Source: CAWJMN01 sp963844055
GTDB lineage: Bacteria; Planctomycetota; Planctomycetia; Pirellulales; Pirellulaceae
Direction: 5' to 3'
Length of the DNA stretch: 64,000 nt
Assembly (NCBI GenBank): GCA_963844055.1
Contig: CAWJMN010000002.1
Coordinates: 186,001-250,000 of the forward strand
Position 1 is the first letter of the stretch, and every line of letters starts with the position of its first letter. Position numbers and translations under genes: made by a program. The notes under the pieces were generated by a model that saw nothing but the letters and a program-made list of their open reading frames with translations, searched no databases and was not told where the DNA came from. Of the stretch, positions 45,495-54,234 are shown piece after piece.

Positions 45495-47660
45495 ATGCTC
45501 GAACTTAATGCAGCTGCGCATCCAGGTTCGCTCCGCACATCGCGGCGTGCTTGGCTTCAACTAGGCGGACTTGCGCCGCTGGGGCTGTCGTTATCTTCGT
45601 TATTGGCTAGTTCTGCGCAAGCGAGCCCCAAACATGCCTCAGCATCGGGCTTTGGCTCTGCCAAACGATGCTTGCTGATTTTCATGTGGGGTGGCCCCGC
45701 GCATCAAGACCTTTGGGACCTGAAGCCGAATGCACCTGCTGCAATCCGCGGCGAGTTCCGCCCGATCAGCACCAAGGTTCCTGGCTTTCAAATTTGTGAG
45801 CACTTGCCCAAGCTGGCAGCCCATACTGACAAGATGGCGCTGATTCGTTCGGTTACCCACACCGACAACAATCATTCCACCAGTGCTCACTGGATGCTGA
45901 CCGGAAACAAACACCGCCTCACGGCAGAAAACTTCGGTGCTTCATCAATTGACCATCCTCATATGGGGTCGGTGCTGACCAAGCTGTTGCCTAGTGCTTC
46001 TGGCATGCCGACATTCGTCTCACTTCCTGAGCGAATTGGAACCACGGCCGGTTTTGTCACTCCTGGTCAAACGGCAGGCCTGCTTGGCAATCGCTACGAT
46101 CCCTTCTTCATTGAATCCGATCCTAACGATGCCAACTTTAAGATTGATGCTCTCGTTGAACGGGTTGGCATCGATCCCGAACGAGTTGGTTCTCGCCGTG
46201 CGCTACAAAATGCGTTAAACCAAGCTCAGGCGGGCCTGGAAGCGACCCGCCCTGTCCAGTCCATGAATGCGTACTACCAGCGCGCAACGGAACTGGTTAC
46301 CTCACCTGCTGCGCGGGCCGCATTTAACCTCTCGGCAGAACCTGAATCTTTGCGTGATCAGTACGGGCGAGGAACATTTGGCCAAAGCCTGTTGCTGGCT
46401 CGTCGGTTGCTCGAATCGGGCGTGCGACTTGTCACGGTCTATTGGCATCGCGACAAATCGCGTGCTGCCGAAGATACCACTTGGGATACGCACGGCAACA
46501 ACTTCAAACAATTGAAGTCTCGTCTCATTCCCCAAGTTGATCAGCCACTTGCGCAGCTATTTACGGACCTCACCGAGCGTGGACTACTCGATGACACACT
46601 TGTCGTTTGGAGTAGCGAGTTTGGCCGTACCCCTCGCGTAAACGGTGGTGCGGGCCGTGATCACTGGGGAGCATGCAATTCGATTTGGATGGCTGGCGGC
46701 GGAGTTCCGGGGGGCCAAATCTATGGCAAGTCCGATGCCCAAGCTGCTTTTCCTGCAGACAACCCTGTCTCGCCCGCTGATGTTTCCGCAACCATGTTTC
46801 ACCTGTTGGGTGTGCATCCCCATGATACGTTCCAAGATCGTGAGGACCGACCCCATAGTGTCTCGCATGGGCAAGTTCTAACCACAGTGCTTGATGGTGC
46901 GTCCCCGGCGAACGACAGCTTGCCAACGGCTCCTACAGCGCCCTCCTTCGTGGCCATCAATCCCGAAGTCGTGGCGGATCATCCGCTGGCTTATTGGCCC
47001 ATGCAATCGGCTTCTGACAAAGAGAAGCCAGCGACCGCAGCAGGTAGCCCTCTTCCGCCCCCTGCATCCACGACAGCGCCAGCCAATGCGCCGATCGCAA
47101 CACGATTTTTGGGAAATCCGGCAGCGGGCGACGAGCGATTTGAAGCCATCCTTGCCGATTGGCCACGTGATAACTACGCGATCGAACTCTGGTTCCGCAA
47201 TGATCGGCCGACCAATCAAGACGCTGTAACCGGATACTTGGTCAGTCGAGCTGGTGAAGATTCCAAGCGTCAACAATCGGACTTCGGCGAACATCTCGGC
47301 ATTGGAGGCACCCACAACTCCGGCCAAAATCAAGTTGGACGTCTGTTTGTCTTCAACGGCGAAGACTCGGTACAAGGTTCGCTGGTTGGCAAAAAGGCAC
47401 TTGATGTGGGGCGCTGGTATCACGTCGTTTTACAACGCAGCCAAGACCAAGTGCAGGTCTTTCTCGACGGCGAAGTCAATCAACCCGAGATCTCCGGCAA
47501 CCTTCCCTGCAATATCTCTCTGCCGACATTCCTCGCCAGCACGCGAAGCGATAACATGTTTCCCCTGGCTGGCGAAATCCGCCATGTTGCTCTCTTTAGC
47601 CAGGCTCTTCCGCCGGCACGGATCGCTGCCCACTATCAAGCTGTGCGCACGAAAAGCTAA
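45495..47660 (+). CDS. DUF1501 protein with C-terminal LamG-like domain
   Basis: 721 residues. A Tat-like signal (TSRRAWLQLGGLAPLGLSLS) leads to the DUF1501 body: KRCLLIFMWGGPAHQDLWDL, RSVTHTDNNHSTSAHWMLTG, GQSLLLARRLLESGVRLVTV, WDTHGNNFKQLKSRLIPQVD and VWSSEFGRTPRVNGGAGRDH. From residue 490 comes a concanavalin-like/LamG domain (DNYAIELWFRNDRPTNQDAV, GRWYHVVLQRSQDQVQVFLD, GEIRHVALFSQALPPARIAA), a carbohydrate- or surface-binding fold. It shares length and motifs with the upstream DUF1501 gene, so the pair arose by duplication, with the LamG tail added here. Role unknown. Confidence 0.87.
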   Translation: MLELNAAAHPGSLRTSRRAWLQLGGLAPLGLSLSSLLASSAQASPKHASASGFGSAKRCLLIFMWGGPAHQDLWDLKPNAPAAIRGEFRPISTKVPGFQICEHLPKLAAHTDKMALIRSVTHTDNNHSTSAHWMLTGNKHRLTAENFGASSIDHPHMGSVLTKLLPSASGMPTFVSLPERIGTTAGFVTPGQTAGLLGNRYDPFFIESDPNDANFKIDALVERVGIDPERVGSRRALQNALNQAQAGLEATRPVQSMNAYYQRATELVTSPAARAAFNLSAEPESLRDQYGRGTFGQSLLLARRLLESGVRLVTVYWHRDKSRAAEDTTWDTHGNNFKQLKSRLIPQVDQPLAQLFTDLTERGLLDDTLVVWSSEFGRTPRVNGGAGRDHWGACNSIWMAGGGVPGGQIYGKSDAQAAFPADNPVSPADVSATMFHLLGVHPHDTFQDREDRPHSVSHGQVLTTVLDGASPANDSLPTAPTAPSFVAINPEVVADHPLAYWPMQSASDKEKPATAAGSPLPPPASTTAPANAPIATRFLGNPAAGDERFEAILADWPRDNYAIELWFRNDRPTNQDAVTGYLVSRAGEDSKRQQSDFGEHLGIGGTHNSGQNQVGRLFVFNGEDSVQGSLVGKKALDVGRWYHVVLQRSQDQVQVFLDGEVNQPEISGNLPCNISLPTFLASTRSDNMFPLAGEIRHVALFSQALPPARIAAHYQAVRTKS

Positions 47661-47994
47661 TCGCTTTGATCCGCAGGCTTTCCATCGCTGGGAGTGTCGT
47701 TCTCCTGCCGTCAGCTTCGTTTTGAATTCCGATATTCTCCAACGGATTAACGCTCGGCCAAGCACACCCCTCAAGGGATTGTTTTGTCGCCGGACCTGAA
47801 GAAGCTAGTTGGTGCGATATTCGTGGTGACTAGGTGTCCACCGGAAGAATCATTTGCCGAAAGACCGGCCGAAACCGCACTCACCCGGCAGGAACTAACG
47901 ACATAAACTGTTATGTAATATAGACTTACAACACCATGCAGCCGCTAACACTCGGCAAACGGCCCCCAATATTGGCCGACGCCGCAAAACATAC

Positions 47995-48023
47995 TTGCCA
48001 CAACAATAGTTTATATATAAACT
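47995..48023 (+). promoter_or_regulatory. Candidate marR promoter
   Basis: TTGCCA at 47995-48000, 17 bases, TAAACT at 48018-48023. The -10 box lies inside the palindrome at 48007-48024, so a bound repressor would block RNA polymerase. Confidence 0.45.
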
Positions 48024-48024
48024 A
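48007..48024. promoter_or_regulatory. Perfect 18-bp palindrome, likely MarR operator
   Basis: TAGTTTATATATAAACTA is a perfect 18-bp palindrome of the size and AT-richness bound by MarR dimers. It lies 56 bp before the marR start and overlaps its promoter, suggesting autorepression. Confidence 0.65.
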
Positions 48025-48079
48025 ATTACACGTAACCAATCAGCGATTGCTGCTGGACCATTTCGGCGAGGCCGTTTCC

Positions 48080-48562
48080 ATGACGATCACAAACCTTCAG
48101 CAAGAGCTCAAAAAGAAAGAGCCGTTCGATTCGCTTGAACAGGCTGCTTTCCTTTCGGTCCTCCGCACGGCCGACCAACTACAACTTCGCTTCACGCGAC
48201 TCTTTCGAGAGCACGGCCTGACGCCAGCCCAATACAACATCCTTCGTATCCTGCGCGGCGAAGGAAATCCTTTGCCGATCTTAGAAGTCGCCTCGCGTAT
48301 GATTCAAACCGTTCCCGGCATTACGGGGCTGATTGATCGACTCGAAAAGATTTCGCTCGTGGAACGCAAACGATGTGAAAAAGACCGCCGCGTTGTTTAC
48401 GTGTCTATTACTGAACAAGGCAAACAACTAGTAAGCCAACTCGACGCACCTGTGACCGCTCTACACCATTCGCTGCTTGAACACATGACGCCGGAGGAAC
48501 TGCAAACCTTCGTGCAGTTATCGGAAAAGATGCGTGACCCACTCGCCGCCAAAGATTCCTAG
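48080..48562 (+). CDS. MarR-family transcriptional regulator
   Basis: 160 residues from MTITNLQQELKKKEP; GAGG precedes this ATG, and an upstream in-frame start is less likely. The winged helix-turn-helix is visible as RLFREHGLTPAQYNILRILR, PILEVASRMIQTVPGITGLI and DRLEKISLVERKRCEKDRRV, then the wing VVYVSITEQGK. MarR proteins are dimeric repressors often released by phenolics or oxidants. Cys occurs only in KRCEKDR, so a Cys-based redox switch is not obvious. The pirin, DoxX and Dps genes downstream on the same strand are the probable regulon, besides autoregulation at 48007. Confidence 0.92.
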   Translation: MTITNLQQELKKKEPFDSLEQAAFLSVLRTADQLQLRFTRLFREHGLTPAQYNILRILRGEGNPLPILEVASRMIQTVPGITGLIDRLEKISLVERKRCEKDRRVVYVSITEQGKQLVSQLDAPVTALHHSLLEHMTPEELQTFVQLSEKMRDPLAAKDS

Positions 48563-48613
48563 CAACCCTCTCGTTTGCTAGACCGTTTTCTTCTTGCACT
48601 AAGACATCACAAG

Positions 48614-48631
48614 TTCGTACCTCCGTACGAA
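48614..48631. promoter_or_regulatory. Perfect inverted repeat just before the pirin RBS
   Basis: TTCGTAC (48614-48620), CTCC, GTACGAA (48625-48631). The right arm touches the AAGGAG ribosome site (48631-48636) of the pirin gene at 48644. It could be an operator or an mRNA hairpin beside the RBS. It differs in sequence from the AT-rich palindrome upstream of marR. Confidence 0.5.
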
Positions 48632-48643
48632 AGGAGTATCTGT

Positions 48644-49341
48644 ATGCGCACGCTTCGACCTTCCAATGAACGCGGGCACGCCAATCATGGCTGGCTCGAT
48701 AGTTTTCACACATTCTCTTTTAGCGACTATTTCGATCCCGCTCATATGGGCTTTCGGTCATTGCGAGTGATCAATGAAGATGTCGTCGCCCCTGGCACAG
48801 GCTTTGGTATGCACGGCCATCGAGACATGGAGATCATCACCTACGTGTTGGAGGGAGAACTACAGCACGAAGATAGCCTGGGGCACAAGCAGGTGCTCCG
48901 TCCAGGCGAATTACAGCGCATGACGGCGGGAAGTGGCATTCGTCACAGCGAAGTCAATCCTTCTAGTACGACGCCTGTCCACCTGTACCAAATTTGGATC
49001 AAGCCCGACACGGCGAACCTTGTCCCCGAATACGACCAGCAATCCCTAAATCCAGCTGATCGTGACCAGCAATGGCAGTTAGTCGTCTCTGCCGCAGGTC
49101 AACCTGGGCTAATGCACATCCATCAGGATGCAAGGCTTTTTCTTGCCACCCTGATGGGAGACAGCACTCTCGACAAACCACTTGCGGCCAATCGCCATTA
49201 TTGGCTGCAAGTTTTGCGTGGCACCGTCCACGCAGATCAACAGTTGTTATCCGCCGGCGATGCACTTGCCTTACAGGGAGAGAGCCTACTTTCTGTGGCG
49301 CAAGCACCGATGCGGAACTGCTCTTATTTGACCTCGCCTAA
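48644..49341 (+). CDS. Pirin family protein, frameshifted at the C-terminus
   Basis: About 232 residues. MRTLRPSNERGHANHGWLDS, GFGMHGHRDMEIITYVLEGE and LQHEDSLGHKQVLRPGELQR show the pirin cupin with its metal His residues, like YhhW quercetinase-type pirins. Near 49300 one base seems missing: reading on in the other frame gives STDAELLLFDLA then TAA at 49339-49341, the normal pirin end, whereas the unshifted frame runs to 49390 with an unrelated tail. Pirins bind Fe and act as dioxygenases or redox sensors. With the MarR upstream and DoxX/Dps downstream, a role in oxidative or electrophile stress is likely. Confidence 0.85.
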
Positions 49342-49386
49342 CTTTACAAACCGATACAACATCACTTCATTTACAAGGAATTTCAC

Positions 49387-49815
49387 ATGAACAGTGCAAC
49401 TCGCTTTATTTTGGGAACCATCGGCCGCATTATGCTCTGCTTGATCTTTCTGATGAGCGCGGTCGGCAATAAAATCCCGAACTTTTCCGGTGTCGTCGGC
49501 TACATGGAGACAAAGCATGTCCCCTTTCCGGCCCTAGCGCTTGCGGGAGCGATCGGCTTTTTAATCGTGGGCAGCGTCTTGGTGATTGCTCGCTATCAAG
49601 AGGCTTTAGGGGCAACGCTGCTGGTGATTTTTCTCGCGTTGGCTTCGTACTACTTTCATGACTTCTGGAACATTGATGCCAAGGCAAACGCCCAGCAGTT
49701 TCAGAATGAAATGATCCAGTTCCTGAAAAACACCGCCATCGCTGGTGGCCTTTTGGTGTTGATCTCTCAGGCAGGTACAGCCATTGCCTTAACGCCAACA
49801 CCCTCAGAAAAGTAA
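49387..49815 (+). CDS. DoxX family membrane protein
   Basis: 142 residues with four hydrophobic segments (GRIMLCLIFLMSAVGNKIPN, LAGAIGFLIVGSVLVIARYQ, LGATLLVIFLALASYYFHDF and AIAGGLLVLISQAGTAIALT). The layout, including NFSGVVGYMETKHVPFPALA and HDFWN, is that of DoxX-type proteins, four-helix inner-membrane proteins linked to quinone and sulphur/redox metabolism. It lies 45 bp after pirin, so both are probably cotranscribed under the MarR regulator. Start at MNSATRFILG. Confidence 0.88.
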   Translation: MNSATRFILGTIGRIMLCLIFLMSAVGNKIPNFSGVVGYMETKHVPFPALALAGAIGFLIVGSVLVIARYQEALGATLLVIFLALASYYFHDFWNIDAKANAQQFQNEMIQFLKNTAIAGGLLVLISQAGTAIALTPTPSEK

Positions 49816-49954
49816 TCGAATCCCGCTGGCATTTTGTTGGCGAAAGTGCGTGCTCATGCTAAAACGCAAACCAGGGGTGGTCTTATGGTTGTAGGGCCGC
49901 CTGATTTGTATCCCAGAACTTACAGGCAAATATTGAGTCCCAGGGAGTAAAGCC

Positions 49955-50431
49955 ATGTTCCCCACAAGCCACGATATACCAGTTGCCGTTCGCCATCAGA
50001 TTACCGACGTTCTGAATGTAAGTCTGGCCGACGCGATCCATTTGGGCATGCAAGCCAAGCAGGCCCACTGGAATATAAAGGGGCCAAACTTCATTGCACT
50101 GCATGAACTATTCGACAAGGTGGCAGAGGCTGCAACAGGTTTTGTCGATGACCTCGCAGAACGAATTACGGCCCTCGGTGGCGCAGCCGAGGGAACTCCG
50201 GCGGCAGTCACCGGGCGCACCACGCTTCCGGTCTATCCGTTGACGATTGTCACTGGCAACGATCACCTCAAACATCTGGTGAAGGGACTTGCCACGTTTG
50301 GTGCAGCCGTCCGAAAGAATATCGACGTCACGGCGGATCTCAAGGATGCAGGTACCGCCGATCTTTATACGGGTATCTCGCGTGATGTTGATAAACTGCT
50401 CTGGTTTGTAGAAGCTCATTTACAAGCCTAA
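49955..50431 (+). CDS. dps: Dps family ferritin-like protein
   Basis: 158 residues with the RBS GGGAG. The ferroxidase signature is QAHWNIKGPNFIALHELFDK and VAEAATGFVDDLAERITALG, with the interfacial His and acidic residues of Dps dodecamers. Dps oxidises and stores iron using peroxide and can bind DNA, protecting it in stress. Its place 140 bp behind DoxX, in the MarR-pirin group, supports a peroxide/iron stress role. The N-terminus lacks a long basic tail, so DNA binding is uncertain. Confidence 0.92.
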   Translation: MFPTSHDIPVAVRHQITDVLNVSLADAIHLGMQAKQAHWNIKGPNFIALHELFDKVAEAATGFVDDLAERITALGGAAEGTPAAVTGRTTLPVYPLTIVTGNDHLKHLVKGLATFGAAVRKNIDVTADLKDAGTADLYTGISRDVDKLLWFVEAHLQA

Positions 50432-50454
50432 GCCGAACAGGTACGGTGCGGCCG

Positions 50455-50880
50455 TTACGTAAGATCCCGCGCCATCAGCCTGAGGTCGGTTCTCTCACGC
50501 CAGCCGGAGCGCAACCAAAACTCTGCCCCGGCATCATTATCGGCAACAAGGAAAATGCTGCAGCGACTAATCCCCGCTGCGGTGAGCTTGGCCAAACATC
50601 GCTCTACCATCTCACGGGCAATTCCCTTTCGGCGGTGCGGCACTGCAACCGCCAAATGATAGAGGTAGCCGCGTCTTCCATCGTGGCAAGCCATCATAGC
50701 GCCCACGATTCCATCTGCCACGCGCGCGACGATTCCTAGCCCCAGGTTGCGGGCCAAAATCCGCTCAAACTCCTCGCGAGACTCCCCTGCCCTCACGCCT
50801 GGCGTGGTATTCCACAGTGTCATCACCGCCTCAAAATCTTGGGGCAGCAGTTCGGCAAATTGCACGGCTTCTAACGTCAT
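50455..50880 (-). CDS. GNAT N-acetyltransferase (YpeA/RimI-like)
   Basis: About 141 residues from MTLEAVQFAELLPQD. The acetyl-CoA site is visible in YLYHLAVAVPHRRKGIAREM (motif A with RRKGIA) and IFLVADNDAGAEFWLRSGWR (motif B). YLYHLAV and AEFWLRSGW resemble YpeA and related RimI-like enzymes. These acetylate an amino group of a protein or small molecule; the substrate is unknown. A frame open upstream adds 32 residues but without family likeness. It converges on the dps gene. Confidence 0.85.
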   Translation of the reverse strand: MTLEAVQFAELLPQDFEAVMTLWNTTPGVRAGESREEFERILARNLGLGIVARVADGIVGAMMACHDGRRGYLYHLAVAVPHRRKGIAREMVERCLAKLTAAGISRCSIFLVADNDAGAEFWLRSGWRERTDLRLMARDLT

Positions 50881-51038
50881 AAAACTGCCTTGCTCTCGAA
50901 GAAGAAACTTCTCGAAGAAATCTCCCAACCCATCTTCACGCCAACTTAACCGTTTCTTCACAGCCCGAATCTTCAATATGAAGATTCCCTGGCCACTTTT
51001 CTAGGGGCAAGGCTTTCTTCCAATCACCTAGGCTGACT

Positions 51039-53153
51039 ATGCGTCGCAACATTCTCTCGGCATTGCACCTCAAAGTCTACGGTCTGGTCGCCGCTACCCT
51101 CTTCATGACAGGCTGCGGTGGCGGAAGCAGCGGTTCCGTAGAAGACAAGATGCGTGCGGCCGCTAAAGCTCGAGCACAAGCAACCAAACCCGACGCCCCT
51201 GCCGACAAACCGGCGGCTCCTGCGGCTACTAATGCCAATGCCGCAGCAGGTGCCACCACTGCCCCCGCCGAAGCAGCAGCGACGCCCACTGCCGCCGCGA
51301 CTACCCCGTCAGTGCCCGTCGATGCAACCACGTCCAAAGACCCCATGCCGGGAAATGATTTTGCCACTCCAGCACTCAGCCCGCAGAACGCCCCTCCAGA
51401 ATCGCCCCTGAACATGCTAAATGAACCTGCCGAAGCTCGGCAGGAACAGTCCGTACAGAACCTCCTGACTTTGGCCGTTGGTTTTACGAAATATACCCAG
51501 GCCAACCTGGCAATTCCTCCGGTCGCCATAACCGACAAAAAGAGTGGCCGAGCATTGCTCAGTTGGCGAGTTGCGCTGCTACCCTACCTTGGACACAAAG
51601 AGCTTTACGACAAGTTCCATCTAGCGGAACCATGGGACAGTCCTCACAACATCACCCTGTTGCCGCTCATTCCCAAAGAGTTCCAATCTCCCGATCGCAA
51701 CGATACCAACACCAACTATCAGGCTGCGCTCGCTGGTGAGTCCGCCTTTTCGAATTCGCCTACGCTGCTAAAAACGATCTCTGATGGGCCCGAAAACACG
51801 CTGGCCATCGTGGAAGTGGACAATGCGGGTGCCGTTCCATGGACCAGCCCGCGTGATTTTAGCGTCAATGCACTTAATGCATCGCAGGGTCTGCGCACCC
51901 TACGCGGAGGCGAGGTGCTATTCATCTCGGCCAGCGGCGAGGTTTCCAAAGTGCTGCGAACCGCTAAGCCCGGAACGCTAGATTCCTTGATCACTCCGCG
52001 TGGTGGAGAAGATCCCATCCCGAATTCCGTTGCGTCGCTTACTCCGCCCCCCGAAGCGCCAAACGCCGACGATCCTGGTGAACCAGGTGAGAATGGCGAA
52101 TTGGCCGACGCGGGCCCACCAGGAATCAGCATGGCGGCCAACGAACTTCCTGATGCAAGCATAAACAGCCTGCTCAACAATGAGCCACAGCCTGTTAAGC
52201 TGCCGCTGCCGACGCAAAGCGAGCAGGAAAAGTCGCGGGGACTTCTCAAGGAACTCTACTCTTCCGACTTTTCATCTTTACGCACGGCAGAAGATCGACA
52301 GAACTTTTTGACCCACCTAATTTCTGAGGCCGAAAAAATCAAGGACAATGCCAGCGACTACTACGAGCTGTTGCACATTTGTCGCAAACTGGCCATCTCG
52401 CTAGGCAACGTTCAGGTTGCCATGAGCTCCGTAGATCGGCTCCACGCGATGTTCGCCTTAGAAGACCCGATGGGCCTGCGACTTTCCACGCTGCAAGAAA
52501 TGGCTGACAATTCCAAGTCCGAGGAAATCAACAAAGCATTGGCCCAAGGCTCGGAAAAGCTGCTACTGGATGCCTATGAAAATGACCAGTTCACCGTTGC
52601 TCTTGCGAGCCTGGAAATCTACCAAACGGTGACTCGCGGCCGACTTTCCAAGGGTGAGCAATCGCAAATGGCAAGCACCAAAGAAGCCATGGAAGAAGCG
52701 CAAAAGAACTATGCGGCCGCGAGTAAAGCTCTACTGGTTTTGGCGACAAATCCCGGCGACGCCCAGGCCAACGTAACAGCTGGAAAATACTTGTGCCTCG
52801 TCAAAGGAAAGTGGGAAGCGGGCCTTCCAATGCTGGCACGTGGAAACGACATTCCCCTGCAGGTTTTGGCGCGTCTAGATCAAGAAGCCAAAGACTCTAA
52901 CCAGCTGCTCTATTTGGCGGAAGAATACGTACGGGCTTCGATTGGCGTCAAGCAACCCTTCAAGCGTGGCATGCAGCTGCGAGCAGCTCGGTGCTACCAC
53001 CTGGCGATTCAGAATTTGGCCAGCGGGCTTGAACGAGTAAAAGCCCAAAAACGACTTGCCGAAGCAGCTGCCTTGTATGGAAAGGCGGCCGTTGACCGCG
53101 CTTGCGGCATCATTCCGGGACAAACGACCGGCGTTTCGCAGGTCAAAGGCTAA
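51039..53153 (+). CDS. Large lipoprotein with DUF1559-like domain and helical C-terminus
   Basis: 704 residues. Lipoprotein signal with lipobox (GLVAATLFMTGC), then an Ala/Pro/Thr-rich linker of about 90 residues. Residues 145-310 resemble DUF1559 (SVQNLLTLAVGFTKYTQANL, GRALLSWRVALLPYLGHKEL, YDKFHLAEPWDSPHN, NTLAIVEVDNAGAVPWTSP), the family fused to type IV pilin-like heads in Planctomycetes, but here on a lipoprotein. A Gly/Pro/Asp spacer follows. The last 300 residues are helical and TPR/SEL-like (LLLDAYENDQFTVALASLEI, GKWEAGLPMLARGNDIPLQV). I infer a periplasmic scaffold or binding protein; function unknown. Confidence 0.8.
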   Translation: MRRNILSALHLKVYGLVAATLFMTGCGGGSSGSVEDKMRAAAKARAQATKPDAPADKPAAPAATNANAAAGATTAPAEAAATPTAAATTPSVPVDATTSKDPMPGNDFATPALSPQNAPPESPLNMLNEPAEARQEQSVQNLLTLAVGFTKYTQANLAIPPVAITDKKSGRALLSWRVALLPYLGHKELYDKFHLAEPWDSPHNITLLPLIPKEFQSPDRNDTNTNYQAALAGESAFSNSPTLLKTISDGPENTLAIVEVDNAGAVPWTSPRDFSVNALNASQGLRTLRGGEVLFISASGEVSKVLRTAKPGTLDSLITPRGGEDPIPNSVASLTPPPEAPNADDPGEPGENGELADAGPPGISMAANELPDASINSLLNNEPQPVKLPLPTQSEQEKSRGLLKELYSSDFSSLRTAEDRQNFLTHLISEAEKIKDNASDYYELLHICRKLAISLGNVQVAMSSVDRLHAMFALEDPMGLRLSTLQEMADNSKSEEINKALAQGSEKLLLDAYENDQFTVALASLEIYQTVTRGRLSKGEQSQMASTKEAMEEAQKNYAAASKALLVLATNPGDAQANVTAGKYLCLVKGKWEAGLPMLARGNDIPLQVLARLDQEAKDSNQLLYLAEEYVRASIGVKQPFKRGMQLRAARCYHLAIQNLASGLERVKAQKRLAEAAALYGKAAVDRACGIIPGQTTGVSQVKG

Positions 53154-53205
53154 AGGCCTCCGCCAACTCCCCCAAGAATGGCAGTTGGCAAACACGCTCT
53201 GCTCG

Positions 53206-54048
53206 CTAGGACTTGTCCTTGGCGGGCTGCGCTTCTTTGACAGGTTCCTTAGGCTTGCCGGCAGACTCTTTCGAACGCCGGGGAATTAGCACCAAGCGAA
53301 TCTTCGTTCCCTTAGGAGGAATGTTTTCGGTAAACGCATGGAACAGCAAGCTGGAATTGGCTTGCGAGCTTTCGACCGGCAGGTCGAGCGTGGCGGTAGG
53401 AAAGTTCGACACGCAGATGAAGTCGCCCGAGTTCCCTTGGTAGTGCTTCTCTTTCGTCTCTTCATCTTCCCAAAAACCACTTCCTGCAAAAACCCAGTCG
53501 TACTGCATCGCCTTGTTGGTCTTGGCATGTTGCACCCATTCTTGGGCGCGAACCTTGTGCTTCATCCCCTTGGCATCGGACCACAAGACGAAGATATCAA
53601 CGATATCTCCCGTCGCTGGCTGGTACTTCGGATTGAACGAGACCGGAGTTCCCGGCTTGGCCCCAACTGCCAACAGACCGGCGTGTACCTGCTCGGCAAT
53701 GCAATTCAGAGAGACGACCGATTCATGCTCTTTAGTTCCCTTGGGACAGGCAAACATTTCCAGTTGCCCTTCACGCAAGCAAACCACACCATCGACCACA
53801 ATGGCCTTCCGCTTTTTATCCAGAAAGACTTCATGCTTGGGAGTTAAGCGTACGAGGTCCTTGTTATCCTCTTGGCCGGCCTCAGCCGCAGCCTTGCCGA
53901 TCGCTTCTAGATCCACGGCAGGCTTGGTATCCCCTTTTTCTGCCGCAGGCTTCTCCCCCTTCTCCTGAGCCAGGACCGACGTCCCCAGGCCACCAACCAA
54001 CAGCACGGCGGCCAAATAAAACCAGGGCTGTAGCACACGAGTTTTCAT
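53206..54048 (-). CDS. Exported ydjY-domain protein
   Basis: About 280 residues from MKTRVLQPWFYLAAVLLVGG, whose signal peptide ends near VLAQEKGEK. An acidic/Ala linker is followed by KHEVFLDKKRKAIVVDGVVC, LREGQLEMFACPKGTKEHES, VVSLNCIAEQVHAGLLAVG and DIFVLWSDAKGMKHKVRAQE, WVFAGSGFWEDEETKEKHYQ. This matches the ydjY-type domain found in many planctomycete exported proteins; its function is unknown. The two central Cys may form a disulphide. It converges on the preceding lipoprotein gene, 50 bp away. Longer in-frame starts upstream do not improve the signal peptide. Confidence 0.8.
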   Translation of the reverse strand: MKTRVLQPWFYLAAVLLVGGLGTSVLAQEKGEKPAAEKGDTKPAVDLEAIGKAAAEAGQEDNKDLVRLTPKHEVFLDKKRKAIVVDGVVCLREGQLEMFACPKGTKEHESVVSLNCIAEQVHAGLLAVGAKPGTPVSFNPKYQPATGDIVDIFVLWSDAKGMKHKVRAQEWVQHAKTNKAMQYDWVFAGSGFWEDEETKEKHYQGNSGDFICVSNFPTATLDLPVESSQANSSLLFHAFTENIPPKGTKIRLVLIPRRSKESAGKPKEPVKEAQPAKDKS

Positions 54049-54234
54049 AGCCAAACTCCCCAAAACGACTTGCAAGGGCTGCATTTTGACACGGTTCCTG
54101 GAGCACATTGCCCCCGCTAATCGTGGGTACGGCGGTAGGCAGTTTGAGTGCATCCATGTTACAACATTATTTATTGAAAACCTACAGGACTCTCTCCCCC
54201 CTGATTTCCGCCCACTCTGATCACTTCACCGAGC

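Larger units (their letters stand above)
47661..48079. other. 419-bp region with the marR promoter and operator
   Basis: No gene is visible. Its right part is AT-rich and holds a -35/-10 pair (47995-48023) overlapped by a perfect palindrome (48007-48024). Confidence 0.5.
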
